Assembly (NCBI RefSeq): GCF_037126245.1
Contig: NZ_CP136925.1
Span: forward strand, 372,001-436,000
DNA: 64,000 nucleotides
Source of the DNA: Mangrovimonas cancribranchiae
GTDB lineage: Bacteria > Bacteroidota > Bacteroidia > Flavobacteriales > Flavobacteriaceae
Reading direction: 5' to 3'
Within the stretch, counting starts at the first letter, position 1; each line of letters starts with the position of its first letter. Below the pieces are notes generated by a model. The model saw only the letters and a list, made by a program, of their open reading frames with translations. It searched no databases and was not told the DNA's origin. Both the position numbers and the translations under genes were made by a program. Below, one piece after another: positions 27,377 to 36,473 of this stretch.

Positions 27377-28364
27377 TAATACAGGAATTATTTTAACCCT
27401 AGCTTATCCTGAAACTATTGTTCGGCATGCCGAAGAATGGTATTCGCCTTTTTTAAAGTATTTGGGAATAGGTAATCAAACTCATGTAAGAGCTGGGCAT
27501 GCAGCTTTAGTGTTAATTAGTAAAGAAACAGGTATTTTAGAATATTACGATTTTGGACGCTATGTAACACCTCATGCTACAGGTCGTGTAAGAGCAAAAG
27601 ATACCGATTGCGAACTGGAAAAGCCCTTAAGAGCAAAACTGGTTAATGATAATATTGTAAACCTAAACGACATTTTAAATTATTTGGCAACGCATCCAGA
27701 ATTCACACATGGTGAAGGTACATTGTATGCATCTGTTTGTAAAAAGGTAAACTATAATAAAGCTAGTGAGTTTATTAAAATTATGCAGGAAAGGCAGTTT
27801 ATAAGGTATGCTGCTTTTATAAAAAAGGCGACTAATTGTGCGCGGTTTGTTACAGATACTTTAATTACTTCGGTTACAGATAATACCATAAAAAAGCGAC
27901 TTGTTAGGTCAAAAAAGTTTACCCCTAGTACTGTTGGTAATGTTGTTGCGGCAAATTCAGAGGCAGATGTTTATAAAGTGCAAGACAATGGGAGTATACA
28001 GGTTTTTAATGGATCGGTTAGGCAAATTAACCAAATGTGTTTTTTAGATAGATTGAAAACACATCGTGTGTCTAATGTTGGAACATTGAAGCCAAAAGGA
28101 CAAGAGTATGTGAATAGTAACGCGCAATGGTTATCTGGAATAGGGTCGGGAGCTTGGTTTGAATTGCATGAAAGTAATGTAGAACAAGAATATCGCTTTA
28201 GAAGAGTTTCTCCTAATGGAATGGTAGATGTGGATGCGATTTTTATTCTGCAAGAAGAAGGTTTTCAGTATAGCACACCTTATACTTTTTTGTATTCTTC
28301 TAACTGTTTGTATTGTCATGTAAAGCAAAACAATACCATTTATCGCTTTGATAAAAAATCTTAA
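27366..28364 (+). CDS. DUF6695-like protein, possible permuted papain-fold (LRAT/NlpC-type) domain
   Basis: I recall this 332-residue family as DUF6695, always near NRDE genes in flavobacteria; no function is known. Two features suggest a circularly permuted papain-like fold: a His in a hydrophobic strand (HVRAGHAALVLI, His45) and a later helix start KATNCARFVTD (Asn157-Cys158). This order resembles LRAT and permuted NlpC/P60 proteins (NCEHFV-type). The C-terminal half has a WLSGIGSGAWFELH segment. There is no signal peptide, so it is probably cytoplasmic. It overlaps the NRDE gene by 11 bases and apaG convergently by 4. Confidence 0.7.
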   Translation: MKNNNTGIILTLAYPETIVRHAEEWYSPFLKYLGIGNQTHVRAGHAALVLISKETGILEYYDFGRYVTPHATGRVRAKDTDCELEKPLRAKLVNDNIVNLNDILNYLATHPEFTHGEGTLYASVCKKVNYNKASEFIKIMQERQFIRYAAFIKKATNCARFVTDTLITSVTDNTIKKRLVRSKKFTPSTVGNVVAANSEADVYKVQDNGSIQVFNGSVRQINQMCFLDRLKTHRVSNVGTLKPKGQEYVNSNAQWLSGIGSGAWFELHESNVEQEYRFRRVSPNGMVDVDAIFILQEEGFQYSTPYTFLYSSNCLYCHVKQNNTIYRFDKKS

Positions 28365-28747
28365 TTAAGGGCGAAAGGCGCACTTAGCTTGAACGTAGGA
28401 ATGACTACTTGAAATTTTTTAGTGGTGTTAAGGTTTGTCATATTGTAGTGTCCTCTCATAGCGCCAAAAGGAGAGGTTAAAAGGCAGCCGGAAGTGTATG
28501 TGTGAGCCTCACCAGGTTTTAATACAGGCTTTTTTCCAATAACACCTTCACCAGAAACAATGGTTTCATTATTTAAAGCATCTTTAATAATCCAATGTCT
28601 AGCAAATAACTGTACGGTATCTTTACTTTGGTTTTCAATAGTTACTTTGTATCCATAGGCAAATTGAATTTTATAATCCTTATAAAATGTGCCTTCGAAT
28701 GACGTTTCTACTGAAATTTTTATGCCTTTTGTAACTTGTTGAACCAT
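28361..28747 (-). CDS. apaG: ApaG domain protein
   Basis: This 128-residue protein has the ApaG beta-sandwich. Motifs include GIKISVETSF at the N-terminus, YGYKVTIENQS, LFARHWIIKDALNNE, GEGVIGKKPVLKPGE and SPFGAMRGHY. Tied to Co2+/Mg2+ phenotypes in enterobacteria, the family's biochemical role is still unclear. The ATG at 28747 is preferred over one six codons upstream because it gives the usual 128-residue length and N-terminus. It converges on the DUF6695-like gene. Confidence 0.93.
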   Translation of the reverse strand: MVQQVTKGIKISVETSFEGTFYKDYKIQFAYGYKVTIENQSKDTVQLFARHWIIKDALNNETIVSGEGVIGKKPVLKPGEAHTYTSGCLLTSPFGAMRGHYNMTNLNTTKKFQVVIPTFKLSAPFALN

Positions 28748-28844
28748 TTGGGTTTTTGTGTGCAAAAGCTTTTATTGTCTAGCTAAAATAATAAAAATTT
28801 ATTTAATTAATTAGGCGAATTAATACTTTAACGTGTTGTTAAAT

Positions 28845-30095
28845 TTAGTTGGATATGTTCACTGAATTAGCTTCGCCAAGACCAATTAATCTATCGTATC
28901 TTGCGCCTAAATCACGATAATATACTAACACTTTGTAGTTGTTTTCGGTTTGATAAAAGTTTCCGCCTATACTACCTTCTTCAAGTATACCATTGTTGTC
29001 TATGGTAACATATTTATAATTGTAAAAGCCTTGTTTTAATAAAATACTGGCTTCGTACATACCTTCTTTGTCGTTGTAATGCATCAGGTTGCTTTCATCT
29101 GTAGCATAATTATTAAAGTTGCCATACACATATACTTGTTTTTCTTTTAACTCTTTTCTGGTGAGAAGAGCAAAATGAATCCACGCATAATCTGCTTCAA
29201 TGTTGGTGTTTTCAACATCTATAGCGGTTATTACAAAGTTTCCATTAATGTCTGGGTTGTAAGTGTATGGTCTGTCTTTTCTAATAATGTTGGCAAACAA
29301 AAAGTTGTTATATAAGTTGCCAAGTTCAATATATTGTATGCCAGTATTGGCGGCTCTAATGTCTTTATTTTCAAAGAAAAAATACTCGTTTCCAGCCCAA
29401 AAACTAGTCTCTTTCGTGTATTTGTATATTAATTCGTTTCCTAAGGTGTATTGCGGTTTTAAGCCCGATATAGCTGTGTTTAAGTTGTTGTTTTGTACAA
29501 TTAAAGTTTTAACGGTTTGTGTAGGATTGTTAAACCTTAAGTTGCTAGAGTTTATGGTAATGTCCACACTTTGTTTGCCATCAATATCTTTTACATCCCT
29601 AGATCTTTTTATGCTCACGCCAACATTGGCTAGATCTTCGTAAATCATAAATTTTCTAGAGAAGACTAATTCGTCATATTCATTGAATACTTTAATCATG
29701 TAGTTTCCAGAAATTTTCAAGCCTCTGGTTCTTTGGTTGGGAATGGTTAGCTTATAATGCGAATAAATTTGATAGGTGTTAAACGAATTCTCGTAGTTTC
29801 GTATACGTTGGTTGTCGAAACCTTCCATAAATTCGGCTCTTGCTAAAACCGATGGTGTCCAATCGTAGTTATAATGCTCAATTTTGTAATAATAATCATC
29901 TTCATTGCCATTTAAAGCATCAAACTCTAATACTAAAAACTCTCCTTTTCGAAGCACAGGGAGTTGACTTTCAGGAGTATCGCCTTTAAACGTAATGGTT
30001 TTAATATAATCTGGCGGATTTACTTCTTTAACTTGAGAGAAGAGGTTGTTAATAGTTAGTGCGGTTAGTGCAAAAAGAATATGTTTTAATGTCAT
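28845..30095 (-). CDS. Type IX secretion system plug protein (DUF5103)
   Basis: This 416-residue protein has a signal peptide (cleavage near LFSQV). An N-terminal beta-sandwich starts YIKTITFKGDTPESQLPVL, followed by the family's RIRNYENSFNTYQIYSHYKL. A C-terminal sandwich has VYGNFNNY and FYNYKYVTI. This matches DUF5103, renamed after structures showed it plugging the SprA translocon of the T9SS from the periplasmic side. It is a single gene divergent from nqrA. With porT and the T9SS cargo lipase it shows the system is in use. Confidence 0.88.
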   Translation of the reverse strand: MTLKHILFALTALTINNLFSQVKEVNPPDYIKTITFKGDTPESQLPVLRKGEFLVLEFDALNGNEDDYYYKIEHYNYDWTPSVLARAEFMEGFDNQRIRNYENSFNTYQIYSHYKLTIPNQRTRGLKISGNYMIKVFNEYDELVFSRKFMIYEDLANVGVSIKRSRDVKDIDGKQSVDITINSSNLRFNNPTQTVKTLIVQNNNLNTAISGLKPQYTLGNELIYKYTKETSFWAGNEYFFFENKDIRAANTGIQYIELGNLYNNFLFANIIRKDRPYTYNPDINGNFVITAIDVENTNIEADYAWIHFALLTRKELKEKQVYVYGNFNNYATDESNLMHYNDKEGMYEASILLKQGFYNYKYVTIDNNGILEEGSIGGNFYQTENNYKVLVYYRDLGARYDRLIGLGEANSVNISN

Positions 30096-30220
30096 TTTAT
30101 ACAGTCAAGGTTTGTTTGTAAATATAAGCAAATTTTATGCCTAAGGCGATTTGTTTATTTAGAATTGTTATAAATAAAATACTCATGAACTTTCTATATT
30201 ATTATTTCCCATTTACTTCG

Positions 30221-30228
30221 TAAATTTG
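30221..30228 (+). promoter_or_regulatory. Promoter -7 box for the nqr operon
   Basis: TAAATTTG matches TAnnTTTG, 37 bases before the nqrA ATG. Transcription would start near 30234, just before the alternative frame-open start at 30239. Confidence 0.5.
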
Positions 30229-30265
30229 CTGCGATTTTTTGAGAACTAATATCAAAATTAAACCT

Positions 30266-31621
30266 ATGTCAAACGACATTAAGATTAAAAAAGGTCTGGA
30301 CATCAACCTTGTTGGTGAAGCTGAAAAAACTACTGAAAATGCCATAGTTAGCAATTTCTACACCATCAGACCTGAAGATTTCCACGGCATTACTCCAAAA
30401 CTTATCGCAAAAGAAGGCGCCAAGGTAAAAGCTGGCGAAACTGTATTTTACAACAAAGATGTTGAAGATATGAAGTTTGTGTCTCCTGTTGCTGGTGAAG
30501 TTGTTGAGGTGGTACGTGGTGCGAGAAGACGAATTATGGCAATTAAAATCCAAGCAGATAAAGAACAGGCGGTGGTAGATCACGGTAAGTTTGATATCGC
30601 TAAAGCCAATGCCGAAAGTATTAAGGCACATTTAATGGCTTCAGGGTGTTGGGTTTTTATTAAACAACGTCCTTACGATGTGATTGCCAATCCAACAAAA
30701 ACGCCTAAAGCTATTTTTATTTCTGGCTATGCCTCGGCACCTTTAGTTGCAGATTACGATTACGTATTGCAAGGGAAGGAAACCGAAATGCAAACAGCAA
30801 TTGACGCTTTAGCGAAATTAACTGAAGGTAATATTCATGTTAGTGTAGGTAAAAACGCTACGTCTCCTTTAGCTGGGTTAAATGGCATTACCTTGCATAA
30901 AGTGTCTGGACCGCATCCATCAGGAAATGTGGGGACACAGATTAATAAAATAGATCCTATAAACAAGGGCGAAACGGTTTGGACTATCAACCCACAAGAC
31001 TTGGTAATTATAGGTGAATTATTGTTAACAGGTAAATTTAATGCAGAACGTATTGTTGCTATGGTAGGTTCTGAAGTTAAAAGGCCACGTTACTTTAAAA
31101 CCAAAATAGGTAGCGAAGTTTCTACAATGATTTATGACAACGGTATCGATAAAGATGCTAATGCAAGAATTATTTCTGGAAACGTACTTACAGGAACACA
31201 AATTAAACCAGATGGTGCTTTAGGGTATTACAATAACACATTAAGTATTATTCCAGAAGGCGATGATTACGAATTGTTTGGTTGGAATAAACCTATTTTT
31301 AATAAAATATCAACGTCTAGAGCGATGACATTTTCTTGGTTAAACCCAAAGAAAAAATACGATTTAAATACCAATACCAACGGTGAGCATAGAGCTTTTG
31401 TAGTAACAGGAAGTTACGAAGAGGTTTTTCCTTTAGATATCTACCCAATGCAAATTCTAAAAGCTTGTATGTATAAAGATTTAGATGAAATGGAAGCCTT
31501 AGGTATGTATGAAGTAGCTCCTGAAGATTTTGCACTTACAGAATTTATTTGTGTGTCTAAACAACCACATCAAAAAATTATTAGAGAAGGTCTAGATATA
31601 ATGATTAAAGAAATTGGTTAA
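30266..31621 (+). CDS. nqrA: Na+-translocating NADH:quinone reductase subunit A
   Basis: This 451-residue soluble subunit is associated with quinone binding in the Na+-NQR, which couples NADH oxidation to sodium export. The N-terminus IKIKKGLDINLVGEAE and the barrel-sandwich segment KVKAGETVFYNKD, SPVAGEVVEVVRGARR fit the family, as does VSGPHPSGNVGTQI. The ATG at 30266 gives the conserved start; nine upstream codons in frame are unlikely. It is the first gene of nqrABCDEF. Confidence 0.97.
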   Translation: MSNDIKIKKGLDINLVGEAEKTTENAIVSNFYTIRPEDFHGITPKLIAKEGAKVKAGETVFYNKDVEDMKFVSPVAGEVVEVVRGARRRIMAIKIQADKEQAVVDHGKFDIAKANAESIKAHLMASGCWVFIKQRPYDVIANPTKTPKAIFISGYASAPLVADYDYVLQGKETEMQTAIDALAKLTEGNIHVSVGKNATSPLAGLNGITLHKVSGPHPSGNVGTQINKIDPINKGETVWTINPQDLVIIGELLLTGKFNAERIVAMVGSEVKRPRYFKTKIGSEVSTMIYDNGIDKDANARIISGNVLTGTQIKPDGALGYYNNTLSIIPEGDDYELFGWNKPIFNKISTSRAMTFSWLNPKKKYDLNTNTNGEHRAFVVTGSYEEVFPLDIYPMQILKACMYKDLDEMEALGMYEVAPEDFALTEFICVSKQPHQKIIREGLDIMIKEIG

Positions 31622-31660
31622 TCGTTCATTTTAATCTTTAGAATGAAAAACTTTAAATAA

Positions 31661-32884
31661 ATGAGTTTAAAAAGTAATTTACATAAACTAAAAGAAAAGT
31701 ATAAAGGCACCAAGATGGCGCCAGCGTTTAACGCGCTTCATACGTTTTTATACTTGCCTAACGAAACCACTCACGGTGGGACGCATATTAAAGCAGCAGA
31801 CGATTTAAAGCGTACTATGAATACCGTGATTATGGCATTAGTTCCATGCTTAATTTTTGGAATGTTTAATGCCGGATATCAACATCATTTAGCTTTAGGA
31901 GACATAGAAGCTGCCAACGGATTTTTCGGAGCCACATTTTGGACTTGGGATAACTTAGTAGTAGGACTATGGAAAGTATTACCATTAGTTATAGTGTCTT
32001 ACGGTGTTGGTTTAGCTATCGAATTTTTATTCGCTGTAATTAAAGGACACGAAGTAGAAGAAGGGTACTTGGTAACAGGGATGTTAGTACCATTAATTGT
32101 ACCAGTAGATTTACCACTTTGGATGCTAGCCGTAGCAGTAGCTTTTGGTGTTGTAATAGGTAAAGAAGTATTTGGTGGAACAGGAATGAATATTCTTAAC
32201 CCCGCTTTAACCATTCGTGCCTTCTTATTCTTCGCGTATCCAACATGGATGTCTGGAGATAAAGTTTGGGTTCACGGTGCTAAAGAACGCGCTAGCGAAA
32301 TTGCAGCAGGAGCCAATGTCGATGCCATTTCTGGTGAAACTATTTTAGGTAGTTTGGCTCAAGGTCAAGATGCTGGATATTCTGTTGCAGATATGTTCTT
32401 CGGAATGATTCCAGGTTCGGTTGGAGAAACATCAACGATATTAATTTTATTAGGTGGTTTATTCTTAATTCTTACAAAAATAGGAAGCTGGAGAATTATG
32501 CTATCATCTGTAATAGGCGCTTTAGTTATGGGCTTAATCTTTAACGGTGTTGTAAATGCTGGTTGGATAACAGAAAGCAGTAAATTTTATGGCTTAATGA
32601 GCACAGAGTTCTGGCACCACTTATTAATTGGTGGATTTGCTTTTGGTGCTGTGTTTATGGCAACCGATCCAGTAACCGCTTCACAAACCAATAAAGGAAA
32701 ATGGATTTACGGATTCTTAATCGGATTTATCTCCATATTAATTCGTGTATTCAATCCAGCATATCCAGAAGGTGTTATGTTAGCCATCTTATTGATGAAC
32801 GTATTTGCACCAACCATAGACCATTACGTAGTACAAGGTAATGTGAAGAAAAGAATGAAACGTTTAAAAGCAAAAACAGCTTAA
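31661..32884 (+). CDS. nqrB: Na+-translocating NADH:quinone reductase subunit B
   Basis: This 407-residue membrane subunit carries covalent FMN and part of the sodium path. It has about ten hydrophobic helices; EVFGGTGMNILNPALTIRAFLFFAYP and FMATDPVTASQ are strong family signatures. The candidate flavinylation site is Thr227 in DAISGET (residues 221-227), where the usual ApbE motif reads SGAT, so Glu226 replaces Ala. FMN would be attached by ApbE, encoded 8 kb downstream. It starts 39 bases after nqrA. Confidence 0.97.
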   Translation: MSLKSNLHKLKEKYKGTKMAPAFNALHTFLYLPNETTHGGTHIKAADDLKRTMNTVIMALVPCLIFGMFNAGYQHHLALGDIEAANGFFGATFWTWDNLVVGLWKVLPLVIVSYGVGLAIEFLFAVIKGHEVEEGYLVTGMLVPLIVPVDLPLWMLAVAVAFGVVIGKEVFGGTGMNILNPALTIRAFLFFAYPTWMSGDKVWVHGAKERASEIAAGANVDAISGETILGSLAQGQDAGYSVADMFFGMIPGSVGETSTILILLGGLFLILTKIGSWRIMLSSVIGALVMGLIFNGVVNAGWITESSKFYGLMSTEFWHHLLIGGFAFGAVFMATDPVTASQTNKGKWIYGFLIGFISILIRVFNPAYPEGVMLAILLMNVFAPTIDHYVVQGNVKKRMKRLKAKTA

Positions 32885-32885
32885 A

Positions 32886-33629
32886 ATGAGTAATAAAACA
32901 GATAGCAACGTATATACCGTATTGTTTGCCATAGGAATGGTAATCGTAGTAGGTGCTTTGTTAGCCTTTACGGCAGCATCACTTAAACCTACAATTACAA
33001 AAAATGTAGAGCTGGAAAAGCAGCAAAACATTTTATACGCCATGGGTGTAAATGAAAACGACGAGAGTAGTGCTAACTTTGTATCTACAGATGTCGCTCC
33101 AGAATTATTTAATAAGTACATTACTAAGCAAATCGTAATTCAAGACGGTAACGTTACTGAAAACGATGAAGCTTACTTAATCGATATTAAAAAAGAAAAA
33201 GCTAAAGGCGACGCTTCTAAAAGAAGATTGCCATTATTTATTGGAGAGAAAGACGGTCAGACGTATTACATTGCTCCAATACGCGGAAAAGGGCTTTGGG
33301 ATGCTGTTTGGGCATACATAGCTATGGACGAAAACATGGTAATTCAAGGGGCGTATTTCGATCATAAAGGAGAAACACCAGGTTTAGGTGCTAACATTAA
33401 AGAACGTTACTTTATGGACGACTTTATTGGTGAGCACTTATTAGATAGCGAGGGCAATTTTAAAGGTGTTGATATTTCTAAAAGCAATGCCGATCCATTA
33501 AATAAAGACAAAACTGATAACGAAGTAGATGCTATCGCTGGAGCTACCATTACAGGAAATGGTGTGGCAGCAATGATTAAAGGCGACTTGTCGTTGTACG
33601 TGCCTTATTTCAAAAACTTAAATAACTAA
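32886..33629 (+). CDS. nqrC: Na+-translocating NADH:quinone reductase subunit C
   Basis: This 247-residue subunit has one N-terminal membrane helix (about residues 10-30) and a periplasmic FMN domain. The C-terminal FMN-binding motif is DAIAGATITGNG, with Thr221 as the expected phosphoester-linked residue; Ala replaces the more common Ser before GAT. GKGLWDAVWAYIAMD and HKGETPGLGANI are conserved FMN-domain segments. It starts two bases after the nqrB stop. Confidence 0.96.
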   Translation: MSNKTDSNVYTVLFAIGMVIVVGALLAFTAASLKPTITKNVELEKQQNILYAMGVNENDESSANFVSTDVAPELFNKYITKQIVIQDGNVTENDEAYLIDIKKEKAKGDASKRRLPLFIGEKDGQTYYIAPIRGKGLWDAVWAYIAMDENMVIQGAYFDHKGETPGLGANIKERYFMDDFIGEHLLDSEGNFKGVDISKSNADPLNKDKTDNEVDAIAGATITGNGVAAMIKGDLSLYVPYFKNLNN

Positions 33630-33633
33630 TCTT

Positions 33634-34278
33634 ATGGGATTACTTTCTAAAAAAGACACAAAATTAATTACAGACCCGTTAGCGGATAACAACCCTATTA
33701 CCATTCAGGTATTGGGTATCTGTTCGGCCTTGGCTATTACGGCGCAATTGAAAGCTTCAATTGTAATGTCGTTATCTGTATTGTTCGTATTGGGAGTGGG
33801 TAACGTGGTTATTTCATTAATCCGTAACATTATTCCATCGAAGATTAGAATTATTGTTCAATTAACTGTAGTAGCTGCTTTAGTAATTATTGTAGATCAA
33901 GTACTAAAAGCCTATGCGTATTCTTTAAGTAAAGAACTTTCGGTATTTATTGGATTAATTATTACCAACTGTATTATTATGGGACGCTTTGAAGCCTTTG
34001 CATTAGGTAATGGCCCATGGAAATCGTTCTTAGATGGTATAGGAAACGCATTAGGTTATGCGGTAATTCTAGTTATAGTAGGATTCTTTAGAGAGCTGTT
34101 AGGTTCTGGAACCTTATTAGGTTTTCCAGTTTTGGGAGATCCTATCAAAAAAACGGGATTGTATGCCATAGGCTATGAAAACAATGGCTTTATGCTATTA
34201 TCGCCAATGGCATTAATTGTTGTAGGAATTATTATTTGGGTACAACGTAGTAGAAACAAAGATTTAATAGAAGACTAA
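33634..34278 (+). CDS. nqrD: Na+-translocating NADH:quinone reductase subunit D
   Basis: This 214-residue protein is almost wholly hydrophobic (six helices), related to NqrE and RnfA/E. NNPITIQVLGICSALAIT near the N-terminus and TNCIIMGRFEAFALGNGPWKS are hallmark segments. With NqrE it forms the inner-membrane core that carries a buried iron-sulfur site. It lies four bases after nqrC. A 51-base gap with a palindromic repeat separates it from nqrE. Confidence 0.97.
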   Translation: MGLLSKKDTKLITDPLADNNPITIQVLGICSALAITAQLKASIVMSLSVLFVLGVGNVVISLIRNIIPSKIRIIVQLTVVAALVIIVDQVLKAYAYSLSKELSVFIGLIITNCIIMGRFEAFALGNGPWKSFLDGIGNALGYAVILVIVGFFRELLGSGTLLGFPVLGDPIKKTGLYAIGYENNGFMLLSPMALIVVGIIIWVQRSRNKDLIED

Positions 34279-34283
34279 AATTG

Positions 34284-34316
34284 GCTTGTCATTCTGAACT
34301 TGATTCAGAATCTCAT
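34284..34316. repeat. Palindromic intergenic repeat inside the nqr operon
   Basis: ATTCTGAA (34291-34298) pairs with TTCAGAAT (34304-34311) around CTTGA. The surrounding sequence (TTGTC before and CTCATC after) is a unit I recall as repeated in many flavobacterial intergenic regions. It fills most of the nqrD-nqrE gap. Confidence 0.6.
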
Positions 34317-34329
34317 CAAAATATAGAAT

Positions 34330-35049
34330 ATGGAACATTTAGAATTATTTTTCAAATCAATTTTTATAGATAACATGGTATTTGCCACATTCTTAGGAAT
34401 GTGTTCTTACCTAGCTGTATCTAAAAAAGTAAGCACAGCTGTTGGTCTTGGTGCTGCTGTAATATTTGTATTAGCAGTAACTGTACCTGTAAACTGGTTA
34501 TTAGATCAATACATCTTGCAACCAGGAGCATTACAATGGTTAGGCGCAGAATATGCCGATTACGATTTAAGTTTCCTATCGTTTATCATGTTTATTGCAA
34601 CTATTGCAACCATGGTACAATTAGTAGAAATTGTGGTAGAAAAATTCTCACCATCATTATATAACTCTTTAGGTATCTTTTTACCACTTATTGCTGTAAA
34701 CTGTGCCATTCTTGGTGGATCGTTATTTATGCAATCTAGAGAAATAGAAACTATTGGGTTAGCGTTTAATTACGGGATTTCTTCAGGTATTGGTTGGTTC
34801 TTAGCAATCTTAGCTATTGCAGCCATTCGTGAAAAAATACGTTATTCAAACGTTCCTGCACCGTTAAGAGGTTTAGGAATTACCTTTATTATTACTGGTT
34901 TAATGGCCATTGGATTTATGAGTTTTGGAGGAATGTTAACTGGTGGCGATGATGAAGGTAAAAAACAACCTGAAGAAACTGCAAAAGTTGAAAAGGTTAA
35001 CAAAAAAGAAAACAAATTAGCTGAAAACACCACTACAATAAACGAGTAA
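34330..35049 (+). CDS. nqrE: Na+-translocating NADH:quinone reductase subunit E with charged C-terminal tail
   Basis: This 239-residue six-helix membrane subunit is paired with NqrD. Family segments include [23 protein letters not shown]-type N-terminus and [12 protein letters not shown]. Usual NqrE proteins are about 200 residues; here the membrane part ends near residue 205 and a 34-residue Lys/Glu-rich tail follows ([12 protein letters not shown], then [11 protein letters not shown]). The tail looks disordered and probably faces solvent. One base separates it from nqrF. Confidence 0.96.
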   Translation: MEHLELFFKSIFIDNMVFATFLGMCSYLAVSKKVSTAVGLGAAVIFVLAVTVPVNWLLDQYILQPGALQWLGAEYADYDLSFLSFIMFIATIATMVQLVEIVVEKFSPSLYNSLGIFLPLIAVNCAILGGSLFMQSREIETIGLAFNYGISSGIGWFLAILAIAAIREKIRYSNVPAPLRGLGITFIITGLMAIGFMSFGGMLTGGDDEGKKQPEETAKVEKVNKKENKLAENTTTINE

Positions 35050-35050
35050 C

Positions 35051-36358
35051 ATGATATTAGCAGCAGGTACATTAGGAACAATTTTAGCAACCGTAGCCGC
35101 TTTTTTAGTGGTCACCTTACTATTGGTGGGGTTGTTATTATTCGTAAAACAAAAACTTTCTCCATCTGGTCCAGTAACCATAAAAATTAATGGTGAAAAA
35201 GAAGTTGAAGTAGCTTCTGGAGGAACCTTATTATCTACTTTAGGTAACCAAAAAATCTTTTTACCATCAGCCTGTGGTGGTGGTGGAACATGTATTCAAT
35301 GTGAATGCCACGTATTAGAAGGAGGAGGCGAAGCACTTCCAACTGAAACACCTCACTTTACACGTAAAGAGTTACAACACGGTGCGCGTTTAGCTTGCCA
35401 AGTAAAAGTAAAGCAGGATATGGAAATTACCATACCTGAAGAAATTTTCGGAATTAAAAAATGGGAAGCCGAAGTGGTTCGTAATTACAACGTAGCTTCC
35501 TTTATTAAAGAGTTTGTTGTTCGTATTCCAGAAGATATGAATTATAAAGCTGGTGGGTATATTCAAATTGAAATTCCACCATGTACTATCAATTATAAAG
35601 ATATTGATATTACAGCACACCCAGAAGAGCATGAAACACCAGATAAGTTTCAAGCTGAATGGGATAAGTTTGGTTTATGGCCATTAGTTATGAAAAACGA
35701 CGAAGTTGTCGAGCGTGCTTACTCTATGGCTTCTTACCCAGCAGAAGGACGTGAGATTATGCTTAACGTGCGTATTGCCACGCCGCCATGGGATAGAAAC
35801 AAAAATGGTTGGATGGATGTTAACCCTGGAGTAGCATCGTCTTACATTTTTGCTCAAAAGCCAGGAGATAAAGTTATTATTTCTGGACCTTACGGTGAAT
35901 TCTTCATCAACGAGTCTGATGCAGAAATGCTTTATGTAGGTGGTGGAGCAGGTATGGCACCAATGCGCTCACACTTATACCACTTATTTAAAACCTTAAA
36001 AACAGGTAGAAAAGTAACGTATTGGTATGGTGGGCGTTCTAAACGTGAGTTGTTCTATATTGAACACTTTAGAGAATTAGAAAGAGACTTCCCTAACTTT
36101 AAATTCTATATGGCATTGTCTGAACCATTAGAAGAAGATAACTGGAAAGTAAAAGAAAATATAGATGCGCCAGGCGATGGCTTTGTAGGATTTATTCACA
36201 ATTGTGTAATCGATAACTACTTAAACCATCACGATGCACCAGAAGATATTGAATTATACTTCTGTGGCCCACCGTTAATGAATAAGGCGGTTGAGAAAAT
36301 GGGGCAAGATTTTGGTATCCCAGACGAAAACATCCGATTTGATGATTTTGGTGGATAA
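35051..36358 (+). CDS. nqrF: Na+-translocating NADH:quinone reductase subunit F
   Basis: This 435-residue subunit is the NADH-oxidising entry point. It has an N-terminal membrane helix (residues 5-30), then a [2Fe-2S] ferredoxin domain whose cysteines lie in [15 protein letters not shown] and LACQ. An FAD domain follows ([11 protein letters not shown]), then an NADH-binding domain ([30 protein letters not shown]) ending in FDDFGG. It is the last gene of the nqr operon and is followed by a strong terminator. Beyond it the locus is interrupted by the opposite-strand DUF6090-like array. Confidence 0.98.
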   Translation: MILAAGTLGTILATVAAFLVVTLLLVGLLLFVKQKLSPSGPVTIKINGEKEVEVASGGTLLSTLGNQKIFLPSACGGGGTCIQCECHVLEGGGEALPTETPHFTRKELQHGARLACQVKVKQDMEITIPEEIFGIKKWEAEVVRNYNVASFIKEFVVRIPEDMNYKAGGYIQIEIPPCTINYKDIDITAHPEEHETPDKFQAEWDKFGLWPLVMKNDEVVERAYSMASYPAEGREIMLNVRIATPPWDRNKNGWMDVNPGVASSYIFAQKPGDKVIISGPYGEFFINESDAEMLYVGGGAGMAPMRSHLYHLFKTLKTGRKVTYWYGGRSKRELFYIEHFRELERDFPNFKFYMALSEPLEEDNWKVKENIDAPGDGFVGFIHNCVIDNYLNHHDAPEDIELYFCGPPLMNKAVEKMGQDFGIPDENIRFDDFGG

Positions 36359-36377
36359 ACCAAAACAGTATATAATA

Positions 36378-36409
36378 AAAAGCCAACTTATTTTGAGTTG
36401 GCTTTTTTT
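36378..36409 (+). terminator. Intrinsic terminator of the nqr operon
   Basis: AAAAGCCAACT (36378-36388) pairs with AGTTGGCTTTT (36396-36406), then more Ts. It lies 20 bases after the nqrF stop. The stem with flanking A/T runs could also stop leftward transcripts of the membrane-protein array. Confidence 0.92.
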
Positions 36410-36473
36410 ATTTAATGAGATCAGGGCTGCAATAGTGTATAGCAAGTACTCAAATTATATCTATCATTATTCT

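Noticed and set aside
29263-29643. 126-codon plus-strand frame opposite the T9SS plug gene
   Set aside because: Antisense shadow of a well-supported gene, with no plausible start context or motif.
30269-30631. 120-codon minus-strand frame opposite nqrA
   Set aside because: Antisense of the conserved NqrA N-terminus, Phe/Cys/Ser-rich and without motif.
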